Assembly: GCA_965231865.1 (NCBI GenBank)
Contig: CBDDOJ010000001.1
Coordinates: 62,001-126,000, forward strand
Source of the DNA: WTGA01 sp965231865
GTDB lineage: Bacteria > Pseudomonadota > Gammaproteobacteria > Arenicellales > Poriferihabitantaceae
Direction: 5' to 3'
DNA: 64,000 nt
The notes beneath the pieces were generated by a model that was not told the DNA's origin, searched no databases, and was given only the letters and a program-made list of their open reading frames with translations. This document shows positions 45,969 through 54,713 of this stretch, piece by piece (the stretch's first letter is position 1; each line of letters begins with the position of its first letter). The position numbers and the translations under genes were made by a program.

Positions 45969-46700
45969 ATGACCACTCCCTTGAACCAAACCACTTCACT
46001 GGGGCTGCCCATTGGGTTTGACGTACCGGACTGGTCCGGGGCCCAACGCCCCGGCAGCGAAGTGCTGGAGGGCAAATATTGCCGATGCGAACCGCTCGAC
46101 CCGAATGCCCATGGCAAGGACCTGTTCAAGGCCTACCAATCCGACCGGCAAGACCGGGTATGGACTTACCTCGGTTACGGACCCTTTGATGAGTTCGGTC
46201 TCTTCCAGGAATGGATGGCTTCGACCTGTTTTACAGGGGACCCCTGGTTTTATGCCATCGTCGATCACGCCACCGGGAGGGCAACGGGAGTGGCAAGCTA
46301 TCTGAACATCAATACCCAGGACGGGTCCATTGAGGTCGGCCACATCAACTATTCCCCGCTCCTGCAAAGAACGACTGCGGCCACCGAAGCGATGTTCCTG
46401 CTGATGGAAAACGCGTTCCGACTGGGCAATCGCCGATATGAATGGAAGTGCAACGCACTCAACGAGCCATCCTGCCGTTTGGCACGGAGGCTGGGTTTTA
46501 CCTATGAAGGCACTTTTCGGCAGATGCAGGTCGTGAAGGGACAAAATCGGGATACCGCCTGGTTTTCCCTGCTTGACCGGGAATGGCCCGTGATCAAACC
46601 GGCCTTTCAACAATGGCTTTCACCCGACAACTTTGATGACCAGGGCCGACAACGGCAAAGTCTGTCCGTCTTTACTTCCCAGGCCCTGGAGTCACTGTGA
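45969..46700 (+). CDS. GNAT-family N-acetyltransferase (RimJ/RimL-like)
   Basis: 243 residues. The core from YCRCEPLDP to the end resembles the RimL/Acetyltransf_3 group, with FYAIVDHATGRATGVASYLNI, IEVGHINYSPLLQRTTAATEA (acetyl-CoA-binding region) and the classic CNALNEPSCRLARRLGFTYEG. Proteins of this branch, about 220-240 residues, often act on small molecules or peptides and are annotated only generally. Followed 39 bases later by a second GNAT gene. Confidence 0.85.
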   Translation: MTTPLNQTTSLGLPIGFDVPDWSGAQRPGSEVLEGKYCRCEPLDPNAHGKDLFKAYQSDRQDRVWTYLGYGPFDEFGLFQEWMASTCFTGDPWFYAIVDHATGRATGVASYLNINTQDGSIEVGHINYSPLLQRTTAATEAMFLLMENAFRLGNRRYEWKCNALNEPSCRLARRLGFTYEGTFRQMQVVKGQNRDTAWFSLLDREWPVIKPAFQQWLSPDNFDDQGRQRQSLSVFTSQALESL

Positions 46701-46739
46701 CTGGGCAGTGAGTGGACCCGTGCCTGGAGCCCTCATTCT

Positions 46740-47213
46740 ATGACCCCGAAAATCGAAATGAAGAATCAAATTGTTGTCAGGCCCCCGAAACCTGAAAATT
46801 TTAAGGACTGGTGCCGACTGTACGTCGGCTATGCAGAATTTTACAAAGTGCCCATGGATGAAACCATCCTCCATACGTTATGGGGCTGGATCATGGATGA
46901 AGACCACGAAATCGAATGTCTGCTCGCATTTCTCCATGGACACTCCTCTCCCTGTGGACTGGCCCATGTCCGCAGAATGCCCAGCCCGCTCAGAGGGATG
47001 AATATCGGGTTTCTCGATGATCTGTTCGTGGACCCGGCCTTTCGCGGCAACCGGGTGGGTGATGCCCTGTTCGACGCATTGCGGTCCACGGCAAGGGAAC
47101 GCGGGTGGCCGAAAATACGCTGGATTACTGCGGACGACAACTACCGCGCCCGAAGCCTTTATGACCGGATATCCAGTAAAACCAAATGGAATACCTACGA
47201 AATGGAGATATAA
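46740..47213 (+). CDS. GNAT-family N-acetyltransferase
   Basis: 157 residues covering a complete GNAT fold. IGFLDDLFVDPAFRGNRVGDALFDAL is the acetyl-CoA pyrophosphate loop motif and DDNYRARSLYDRISSKTKW the C-terminal motif. Substrate unknown. The ATG at 46740 is used; an ATG at 46758 is in frame. Likely co-transcribed with the preceding acetyltransferase gene. Confidence 0.85.
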   Translation: MTPKIEMKNQIVVRPPKPENFKDWCRLYVGYAEFYKVPMDETILHTLWGWIMDEDHEIECLLAFLHGHSSPCGLAHVRRMPSPLRGMNIGFLDDLFVDPAFRGNRVGDALFDALRSTARERGWPKIRWITADDNYRARSLYDRISSKTKWNTYEMEI

Positions 47214-47440
47214 ACACCCCGCCACGGATTATTTTTGGCATTCAGGGGTGGTTGACCAGCGGCCCATGCCGGTCCTCCTAAAAACGGATCGTGTCATGTT
47301 GGCCCCTGTCGAAGGCATCCGCAGACAGGCCGCCATCCACTGCCCGTCCGGGCCCGAAAGCCGGAAAACTGCGGACGGGATGCTATCTCACCAATGGAGA
47401 CGGCGGTAGTTTTTGCTCTTCGAGGTCCCCGGAGTGCGGC

Positions 47441-48166
47441 TTATGCCAGGACCCCATCGCCGCCTCCCAGCCGGTCATAGAGGTAGGCCGTCACGGACCC
47501 CAGTACGACCCAGAATATGGCATTGGTCAACAAGGACACATAGATAAACGCTCTTTCCAACTCTACCGGTGCCAAGCCGCCGGGCGTTTCCGGTTGTGGA
47601 GCCCCGGTCAGATGAGGCAGTGCAATCAGCAGCAACCCAAGCCACCGGAAGGTACCGGGGACAAAGACGAGAAACAACAGTCCGCCTGCGGTCAATACCA
47701 CCGTCAGCAACCACCATCCCTGGCGCCCACTCAATTCAGCCGCTGCCGCACCCGGCAACTCCGGAGGAATGCCCAGGGCAGGCGCCAGGTGAAATGTAAC
47801 GAACCCGCCAAGACCCCAGAGTATTCCCCATCGCCAGTGGATGCGGGACTCCATGACCATGGCCCGGATTGCGTAACAGGCGACCAGCAGCAGGGCAAAC
47901 CCCATGCCAACGGCCATCGTACTCATAAAAGTGAAGACGCTTCTTTCCAGCCCCTCTCCAGGACTCCAGGAAGCATGAGAATGTCCGCCGGCCTGATCTT
48001 CGTTTTCGTGACGATGACCCTGATCACTGTCGCCGGTTTCATACGTCTCGGCTTCCAGGATCATGGGAACAATCGTAAACTGCTGGATACCGGCGAGAAC
48101 CAGTCCCGCGAAACCGCCGGCGATCAGTGCCGTCCAGAAAATGCGGTGAATGAATCCCCCGGTCAT
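47441..48166 (-). CDS. cbtA: Cobalt transporter subunit CbtA
   Basis: 241 residues with about six membrane segments, the CbtA family of B12-associated cobalt transporters. The N-terminal helix GFIHRIFWTALIAGGFAGLV is followed by a soluble loop rich in His, Asp and Glu (GHRHENED, GGHSHAS) that can bind metal, and by the WGILWGLGGFVTFHLAPALG motif. It lies eleven bases after cbtB in the same direction. It supplies cobalt to the cobalamin pathway encoded about 30 kb away. Confidence 0.9.
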   Translation of the reverse strand: MTGGFIHRIFWTALIAGGFAGLVLAGIQQFTIVPMILEAETYETGDSDQGHRHENEDQAGGHSHASWSPGEGLERSVFTFMSTMAVGMGFALLLVACYAIRAMVMESRIHWRWGILWGLGGFVTFHLAPALGIPPELPGAAAAELSGRQGWWLLTVVLTAGGLLFLVFVPGTFRWLGLLLIALPHLTGAPQPETPGGLAPVELERAFIYVSLLTNAIFWVVLGSVTAYLYDRLGGGDGVLA

Positions 48167-48177
48167 AAAAGGTTTTT

Positions 48178-48375
48178 TCAGTGGCAGGGAAACGCCATTC
48201 CGTGACGGGCATCGTGAGCCGCGCTGTGAATGACTTCAGGCGAAGCGAAACCAACCGAATAAAGGATGAAAAACCCCATCAATAGTGCCGCACCGATTCC
48301 GACCACCTTTGACCATGGCACTGTCATGGTCTGAATTTGAGTCCATTGACTCATGGATTCACGTATCGCATTCAT
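48178..48375 (-). CDS. cbtB: Cobalt transporter subunit CbtB
   Basis: 65 residues with one membrane helix (VVGIGAALLMGFFILYSVGF) and a His-rich C-terminus HSAAHDARHGMAFPCH, the typical end of CbtB. A GGGGG ribosome site precedes the ATG. It pairs with CbtA. CbtAB genes are commonly under a cobalamin riboswitch, but none was recognised in the upstream 400 bases. Confidence 0.88.
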   Translation of the reverse strand: MNAIRESMSQWTQIQTMTVPWSKVVGIGAALLMGFFILYSVGFASPEVIHSAAHDARHGMAFPCH

Positions 48376-49607
48376 TGTTTATGCCCCCTGATTGGTAAAG
48401 AAGTTTAGATTGGGTAAAAATAGGTTAGCCCTAAAATTCAAAATGTCTGCAATCTCCCCGTACGCGGAATGCCTCCACATACCGGCCGGGTGGAGTCCAC
48501 CCTTTCTGTGGGGCTATGATACATGGAGTGCGGCGCCATTTGTATTGGTAAAAGGTGAAAAAAGTCATTTTCGGGGATGTCCATCGTGAACCGCCCGATA
48601 CCGGACCGGTCCCATGCTTTCTATCTGCCCACTTCGAGGAAGAATATTCCAATTGCCTCTTCTTTGGCAAGCGGTTCAAGGTTAAACACCTTTGGGGTCT
48701 GGCTATAGCCAGATGCTGTGTCAAGCCGTGCAGTTGCCCGGCGCCACCAGGCTGAACGGCATGAACTGACGGAGGAAGAGTTTTCACAGGCCATCAACTT
48801 TTTCAGTTTGTTGTGGAGAGGGTCCCCCTGTCTCCATCGCCGCTACTTCGTCCTGACCATTGATGGACGGCCTGGAATCATCCATCAACCTGGCCTTCTC
48901 CATTCCAGGCTCGCCCAGAATAACAAAGGGCACCCGCAGCCCGTCAACAGGACGCTGGGGTGATGAGAGGCTTCCTGCTATTCTGATCGACCCGGGGCAG
49001 CTTTCCTGAAACCTGTCCCCCTTGAGAATTCATGCGCTCACCGCCACACTGTTGAACTGTGTCAGGCAGGTTTGTACAACTTTCTCTGTTTCCTGGGGAA
49101 TCAACCTTGAATTATTGAAGTCATGGTTCAATATTGCAAGGTAATTTTGTCCGGATACTCCCATTCCCTGTGGAGGTTCCAAGAATGATATCTTCTGCAG
49201 AGCCAGGGAGTGGCGCGTACTGGTAGGCTGAGGCGGTTCCAGTCCCGCCCTTTTGGTTCTGCGAGTGGGGCACTATTTCTCTATTAATCACGTTTCCACC
49301 CCTGCTCATCGAACCGGGCGTGCTGATTTCCGACACAGCACACTCCAGGGAACCCAGGCGTCTCGCACACACTGCACCTGCAATCAGAGAACGGGATATC
49401 AGACCCTGTAAAACCGTTCCGTTCGTCGAATGGTACACCCTATCCCACTGCCTCTGGTCTCTCCTGACCGATACGCGTCAGACCTGTCAACGATTCGACG
49501 ACCGCGCATCCCTCCCTGGACGCGCCACCAGGAAAACACGCCCGTCCACGGTAAATACCAAAGTAATGGATTTCACGACGCACGACAGAAATCAAATTGC
49601 GTCCACT
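48376..49607. other. Long gap with degenerate mobile-element relics
   Basis: About 1.2 kb without an intact gene. A plus-strand stretch near 48755-48850 reads RHELTEEEFSQAI and then RGSPCLHRR, faintly like the start of an IS5-type transposase, too weak to call. A perfect 16-bp palindrome lies at 48698-48713. A possible group II intron tail is listed separately. The rest shows nothing recognisable. Confidence 0.45.
49284..49346 (-). mobile_element. Possible group II intron 3' end (domain V-like) remnant
   Basis: On the minus strand GGAGTGTGCTG, a short GGAAAT-containing loop and CAGCACGCCCGG are followed by TTCGATGAGCAGGGG. The order resembles the domain V hairpin and the TTCGATGAG joint of bacterial group II introns. 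The lower helix pairs imperfectly and no reverse transcriptase frame is present, so it would be a relic. Pattern recognition only. Confidence 0.3.
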
Positions 49608-49952
49608 TCAGACAACACCCTTATCCTCTCTCCAGTCGATCAGGTCATCGACAGAGACATTCAAAACAATTGAAATCTGACGGTACAGATTGAGTGAGCT
49701 AGATTTCCGATTGTTTTCGATTTGAGAAAGGTAGCTTTTGGATACTCCAACACGCTGGGCCAACCGTTCCAGTGTAAAGCCTCGACTTTTTCGCCATGCC
49801 CGCAACGGCGATACGCCATCTAAAACAGCGTTCACCACTTCGCCTGGAACAGTGGCACCCTTCTGATAGTCCACCAATGCCCGATCAACGGCAGCCCGGT
49901 CCTCAACATCCTCCAACAATAAAATCATTTCAAGATAATCCTCAATTGGCAA
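49608..49952 (-). CDS. XRE-family transcriptional regulator, antitoxin-like, 5' end frameshifted
   Basis: 114 residues read from a TTG at 49952. N-terminal LPIEDYLEMILLLEDVEDRAA resembles small antitoxins, and the C-terminal half is a Cro/C1-type helix-turn-helix (TLERLAQRVGVSKSYLSQIE). The natural start appears to be the ATG at 50007, which begins MSESKVQFVKKG and runs out of frame after an A7 run; removing one A joins it to VVVLPIEDY. So the gene is either mutated, rescued by slippage at the A-run, or restarts at the TTG. No adjacent RelE/HigB-type toxin was seen. Confidence 0.65.
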   Translation of the reverse strand: MPIEDYLEMILLLEDVEDRAAVDRALVDYQKGATVPGEVVNAVLDGVSPLRAWRKSRGFTLERLAQRVGVSKSYLSQIENNRKSSSLNLYRQISIVLNVSVDDLIDWREDKGVV

Positions 49953-50007
49953 TACGACTACTCTGGTCTTCCCCTTTTTTTACAAATTGCACTTTCGACT
50001 CACTCAT

Positions 50008-50196
50008 CGTTTATACGCCTGTCCTCCTTGATCAATTTTTGCTGTCAAAAGCAAATTTCAATCAAATGCCAGGGTGCCTCCCAGAAATGGCTTGCCTATG
50101 CGGTTTCCGGCATTTTTACCCGGCATTTTATTTGACGACCGTTCTCCGGGTTGATTTGAATTGTCCGCCTAAACCACCCCAAGGAGATACGCCACC
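50008..50196. other. AT-rich spacer between the XRE gene and the IS256 relic
   Basis: 189 bases, AT-rich, with an AAGGAGGA sequence 15 bases ahead of the XRE ATG on the minus strand and the AAGGAGATA ribosome site of the transposase relic on the plus strand. No further feature recognised. Confidence 0.4.
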
Positions 50197-50301
50197 ATGA
50201 GCAAGCATAAAGCGATCACGTTCGGGAGTCCAGCGAAGTTCAGCGACCCGATCTACGATCTGATTCGATCTGGAGCCCGTCAGTCGATCCAGTCAGCGAT
50301 T
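50197..50301 (+). pseudogene. IS256-family transposase N-terminal remnant
   Basis: Behind a good ribosome site, about 35 codons read MSKHKAITFGSPAKF and then SDPIYDLIRSGARQSIQSAI, which is the N-terminus of IS256-type (mutator) transposases. After that the similarity stops and the frame ends inside trmJ on the other strand. The remaining 90% of the transposase is gone. Confidence 0.6.
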
Positions 50302-50347
50302 GGTGTGGGAGACTGCCCACGGACCGGTAAACTCCCAATCCCCGGGG

Positions 50348-51112
50348 TCACGGCCCCGGCAAGTTGCCCCTATTATCCCTTTTTTCCGGATTTTCCAGCC
50401 TGGATTCAATGGAGGACAGGATACCCCGAAGCATATTCACTTCCTGTTCGTAGGGGCGTATTCGATTGAACATGCGCACGATTTTTCGCATCAACGTCGT
50501 CGACCGGCCATTGATAAACTCAATTCGATTCAAGACCTGGTTCAGATGCCTGTGCAGGTGTTGCAGGTCCTGCGCGGTGGCCCTGGATTCCTTGCTTTTC
50601 CGGGGAGTTCCACCTTGATCCGATTCCAGGTATTTCCGCAGTTCATACAGAATGACCATCACCGCCGAGGCCAGATTCAAGGAGCTAAATTCGGGACTTG
50701 CGGGAATGCGCACCAGCCAGTGACAAATATCCATTTCCTCGTTCGTCAGTCCGCTGCTTTCCCGGCCAAAAAGAATGGCCACTTCGGAATGCCGGGCATG
50801 GTCCCCGGCACGGGCCATGGCTTCCCAGGGCTCCAGCGATGGCCATTCAATGGAACGCAATCTGGAAGTGGTCCCCAACACCAGGGTACAATCGGTCACC
50901 GCATCCTCCAGCCGGGGATACACCCTGGCTTTTTCCAGTATGGAATCCGCACCGGCGGCACGACGGGTGGCAATGGAACTGGGGAACTCTCCGGGATTGA
51001 CCAACGCGAGTTGTTTCACGCCCATATTGGCCATTGCCCGTGCGGTCGCACCAATATTTCCCGGATGGGTAGGTTCTACCAGCACGACTCGGATATAATT
51101 TAGCGCTTTCAT
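50348..51112 (-). CDS. trmJ: tRNA (cytidine/uridine-2'-O-)-methyltransferase TrmJ
   Basis: About 254 residues, a SPOUT (TrmH) family enzyme that 2'-O-methylates position 32 of tRNAs using S-adenosylmethionine. The N-terminal substrate motif VLVEPTHPGNIGATARAMANMG, FGRESSGLTNEEMDICH and the knot segment EFSSLNLASAVMVILYEL are diagnostic. The ATG at 51112 begins with KALNYIRVVLVEP; a start at 51130 is possible. It diverges from suhB, the same arrangement as in E. coli and other gammaproteobacteria. Confidence 0.93.
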   Translation of the reverse strand: MKALNYIRVVLVEPTHPGNIGATARAMANMGVKQLALVNPGEFPSSIATRRAAGADSILEKARVYPRLEDAVTDCTLVLGTTSRLRSIEWPSLEPWEAMARAGDHARHSEVAILFGRESSGLTNEEMDICHWLVRIPASPEFSSLNLASAVMVILYELRKYLESDQGGTPRKSKESRATAQDLQHLHRHLNQVLNRIEFINGRSTTLMRKIVRMFNRIRPYEQEVNMLRGILSSIESRLENPEKRDNRGNLPGP

Positions 51113-51205
51113 GTTCTTTGTACAGGGCACCGTATCGGGGGGTGATTGTGCCCCAGCTACCTCGTCAAGGGAACCAGCCCCTATCCTGAATTACCGGAAC
51201 AAAAT

Positions 51206-52027
51206 GTGAACCCACTTATTAATATCGGAATCAAGGCCGTCCGGCGGGCTGGCAACCTCATCGTCCGCCATCTTGACCGAGTCGACCGGTTTCCGGTCAC
51301 CCAAAAAGGCCGAAACGATTTTGTCAGCGAAGTGGATCACATGGCGGAAGAGGAAATCATCGGCTGCATACACCACCATTACCCGGACCATGCCATTGTT
51401 GCCGAGGAAAGCGGCACGCGACATTCTCCCGGCCAGGGTCCCGCAAAAGATGCCTTCGAGTGGATCATTGATCCACTGGACGGCACCACCAATTTCTTGC
51501 ATGGACATCCCCACTTTTCGATCTCGGTCGGCGTGCGGCACAAAAACCGCATGGAACACGGCATTATTTTTGACCCGCTTCGCAATGAAATCTTTCATGC
51601 CTCCCGGGGAAGCGGTGCACAGCTGAATGACCGGCGCATCCGTGTCAGCGGCCAGAAGCGCCTGTCGAACAGCCTGGTCCTCTCCGGATTTCCTTCCCGA
51701 CATCCCGGTCAGTTCGATAACTGGGAGGAGTGCTTCAGGCAGATTTTTCCCCGGGTGTCCCAGTCCCTGCATTCCGGTTCAGCGGCCCTGGACCTGGCGT
51801 ATGTGGCCTGTGGCCGAGGCGATGCCTACTGGGAATCCGGCCTGAATATCTGGGACATGGCTGCGGGCAGCCTGATCGTGCGCGAGGCAGGCGGCCTCGT
51901 GACCGGCTTTCAGGGCGAACAGGACCACCTGAGCACCGGGTGCGTCATTGCGGCAAGCCCGGGAATCTTCAGCGATCTCCTGGGGATCGTCAAATCCCGC
52001 TTCCCCAAAGACCGACTGACCCCGTAG
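51206..52027 (+). CDS. suhB: Inositol-1-monophosphatase family protein SuhB
   Basis: About 273 residues. It has the metal-dependent phosphatase motifs VAEESG, DPLDGTTNFLHGHPHFSISV and WDMAAGSLIVREAGG. SuhB hydrolyses inositol monophosphate and in E. coli also joins rRNA antitermination complexes. I use the GTG at 51206 because NPLINIGIKAVRRAG is where SuhB proteins start; the longer ATG frame would add 20 unconserved residues. Divergent from trmJ; its TAG stop overlaps the mutS GTG. Confidence 0.92.
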   Translation: MNPLINIGIKAVRRAGNLIVRHLDRVDRFPVTQKGRNDFVSEVDHMAEEEIIGCIHHHYPDHAIVAEESGTRHSPGQGPAKDAFEWIIDPLDGTTNFLHGHPHFSISVGVRHKNRMEHGIIFDPLRNEIFHASRGSGAQLNDRRIRVSGQKRLSNSLVLSGFPSRHPGQFDNWEECFRQIFPRVSQSLHSGSAALDLAYVACGRGDAYWESGLNIWDMAAGSLIVREAGGLVTGFQGEQDHLSTGCVIAASPGIFSDLLGIVKSRFPKDRLTP

Positions 52028-54636
52028 TGAAGAATACGACCCGGACGCTGAAAACGTCGAAACCCGGCCCCGGTGGTGCCGGCCACACCCCGATGATGAA
52101 GCAGTACCTGTCCATCAAGTCCGAGTACCCGGAGACCCTGTTGTTTTACCGCATGGGGGATTTCTACGAACTGTTTTACGACGATGCGGAAAAAGCCGCA
52201 AAACTGCTGGATATCACCCTCACCGCCAGGGGAAAATCAGCGGGGTCTCCCATCCCCATGGCCGGCGTCCCCTACCACAGCGTGGACCAGTACCTCGCGA
52301 AACTGGTACAGAAAAATCTTCCGGTCGCCATCTGCGAACAAACTGGCGATCCGGCCACCTCAAAAGGCCCCGTCGAACGCAAGGTCGTCCGGGTCATCAC
52401 CCCGGGAACCCTGACCGAAGAAAATCTCCTTTCCGACCACCATGAAAACCTGACTGCCGCGCTGCTGCAGGAGGGGGAGACCATCGGCATCGCTACTCTT
52501 GAAATTTCAAGCGGCCGATTCAGGGGGCTGGAAGTCCGAAGCCATGAACAGCTGACCCATGACCTGACCCGGATCAATGCAGCAGAAATCCTGGTTGGAC
52601 AAAACCAGTCGGGGTTGTCCAACCGGGAAAATGAAACCGGGATTCCAGACTGGTACTTCGACCCATCGCGAGCGACCGGCACCCTGTGTGAACTCTTCGA
52701 AATCCACAGTCTGGCTGCCTTTGAAAGCGACCGGTTTCCGGTGGCGACCCGGGCAGCCGGGGCCTTGATTCTCTATATTCGCGACCTGCATGGCGAGAAC
52801 ACCCCGCACATTCACCGTATCGAGTACGAGGACACCCAGGATGTCGTTATTCTGGATGAGATCAGCCGAAAGAACCTGGAAATCGAATCCGGGCCCGATG
52901 GCCGCCAGGAAAGCTCCCTGTTAAGACTGTTTGACCAGTGTGATTCTCCCATGGGGGCCAGAATGCTGCGCAGATGGTTTCACAGCCCCAGCCGGAACCG
53001 GGAAGAGCTCATCCGGCGCCATGAAGCGGTAGACTGGCTTCTGCACCACCATCGCTATCGGGAGTTCCAGCCGTTATTGCGCCAGGTCGGAGACATGGAA
53101 CGCATCCTCGCCCGGGTGGCCATGAAAACCGCCCGGCCACGGGACCTGATCCGCCTGAAAGGGGCTCTTTCCGTCCTTCCCGCACTGGGCGGGGCGCTCG
53201 AATCCACCTCTTCCCCCCTCCTGGTCTCGTTACTGGATTCCCTTGCACCCCAGGGCGAATGCCATAACCTCCTGGAACGCGCAGTGGTCGATGAGCCACC
53301 CAGCGTGATCCGGGACGGCGGCGTGCTTCGGGATGACTATGATGCGGAACTCGGGGAATACCGTCTCCTGCAAAGGGATTCGGCCCAATTTCTGCTCGAA
53401 CTGGAAGAAAGGGAAAAACAACGCACCGGGGTTTCCAATCTCCGCGTTCGCTACAACCGGGTGCACGGGTATTACATCGAGATCCCGCGCTCGCAATCGG
53501 ACCAGGTACCGGAGGACTATATCCGCAGGCAGACCATCAAGAATGCGGAACGATTCGTCACCGTGGAACTCAAGGAATTTGAAGACCGGATATTGAGCGC
53601 CCGGTCCCTGGCTCTGGCCAGGGAAAAATGGCTGTACAACGCGTTACTAGAACAATTTTCTCCCCATATCCAGACCCTGTTGCAATGCGCCAACGGCTTG
53701 GCAATGTTGGATGCGCTGAACAATTTCGCAGAACGGGCCCAGTCCCTTAACCTGCACCGCCCTGAACTGGTGGAGACTTCGGTGCTTGAAATCGAGGATG
53801 GGCGCCACCCGGTGGTCGAGCAGGCCCTGGAATCAAGCTTTATTGCCAATTCCATCGCCCTGAATGAAAAAACAAAAATGCAGATCATCACCGGGCCGAA
53901 CATGGGAGGAAAAAGCACCTATATGCGCCAGGTTGCCCTCATTGTCCTGCTCGCATTCATCGGCAGTTATGTCCCGGCGAATTCAGCAAGAATCGGACCG
54001 ATTGACCGGATCTTCACCCGCATCGGTGCCGCCGATGACCTGGCGGGCGGGCGCTCCACCTTTATGGTCGAGATGACGGAAATGGCCCAGATTCTGCGCA
54101 ATGCCACACAGAACAGCCTGGTACTGGTGGACGAAATCGGTCGGGGTACCAGCACTTTTGACGGCCTGGCCCTGGCCTGGGCCTGTGCCAGGGACCTGGC
54201 AAACCGGGTGAAATCCTATGTGTTGTTTTCGACCCATTATTTTGAGTTGACCGGCCTGGTGGACCAACTGGAATGCGCGGTCAATGTCCATCTGGATGCC
54301 GTGGAACACGGCCGTGAAATCATCTTCCTATACCGGGTAAAAAACGGGCCGGCAAGCCAGAGTTATGGACTCCAGGTCGCCCGGCTCGCGGGAATCCCGG
54401 ATGACGTAATCGAGGATTCCCGACTCAAGCTGTCCGGCCTGGAAGACCAGTATGTGGAGAATATCCAGAATCCAGTGGGTTCTCCGCCGGCACAGGCCAG
54501 CCTGTTTTCACTCAGCAAGCCAGAAGAACAGGCCGTGATTGCCCGATTACGGGAAATTTCAGTGGATGATGCCACCCCCCGGGAAGCCCTGGAGATCCTG
54601 TATACCCTGCACCAGTTGCTGAAGACCCGGTCCTGA
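52027..54636 (+). CDS. mutS: DNA mismatch repair protein MutS
   Basis: About 869 residues, full length. The mismatch-contacting loop with the Phe-x-Glu motif reads FYRMGDFYELFYDDAEKAA near 41-60; connector, lever and clamp domains follow, and the ATPase carries Walker A GPNMGGKST near 624-632 with DEIGRGTSTFDGLALAWA. It recognises mismatches and recruits MutL. The GTG at 52027 overlaps the suhB stop (TAGTG); internal ATGs around 52093 would remove the conserved start region. The longer open frame upstream is suhB in another frame. Confidence 0.95.
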   Translation: MKNTTRTLKTSKPGPGGAGHTPMMKQYLSIKSEYPETLLFYRMGDFYELFYDDAEKAAKLLDITLTARGKSAGSPIPMAGVPYHSVDQYLAKLVQKNLPVAICEQTGDPATSKGPVERKVVRVITPGTLTEENLLSDHHENLTAALLQEGETIGIATLEISSGRFRGLEVRSHEQLTHDLTRINAAEILVGQNQSGLSNRENETGIPDWYFDPSRATGTLCELFEIHSLAAFESDRFPVATRAAGALILYIRDLHGENTPHIHRIEYEDTQDVVILDEISRKNLEIESGPDGRQESSLLRLFDQCDSPMGARMLRRWFHSPSRNREELIRRHEAVDWLLHHHRYREFQPLLRQVGDMERILARVAMKTARPRDLIRLKGALSVLPALGGALESTSSPLLVSLLDSLAPQGECHNLLERAVVDEPPSVIRDGGVLRDDYDAELGEYRLLQRDSAQFLLELEEREKQRTGVSNLRVRYNRVHGYYIEIPRSQSDQVPEDYIRRQTIKNAERFVTVELKEFEDRILSARSLALAREKWLYNALLEQFSPHIQTLLQCANGLAMLDALNNFAERAQSLNLHRPELVETSVLEIEDGRHPVVEQALESSFIANSIALNEKTKMQIITGPNMGGKSTYMRQVALIVLLAFIGSYVPANSARIGPIDRIFTRIGAADDLAGGRSTFMVEMTEMAQILRNATQNSLVLVDEIGRGTSTFDGLALAWACARDLANRVKSYVLFSTHYFELTGLVDQLECAVNVHLDAVEHGREIIFLYRVKNGPASQSYGLQVARLAGIPDDVIEDSRLKLSGLEDQYVENIQNPVGSPPAQASLFSLSKPEEQAVIARLREISVDDATPREALEILYTLHQLLKTRS

Positions 54637-54713
54637 CTGCCCCATGCCGGCTGATGGCACCCGCCCGAACACAGGGGAACAGGCAGACCGGCACGACCTC
54701 GTTCGAAGTCCGC

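Noticed and set aside
48755..48850. IS5-type transposase start
   Set aside because: Only a dozen residues resemble the family and the catalytic regions are absent; noted within the gap entry only.
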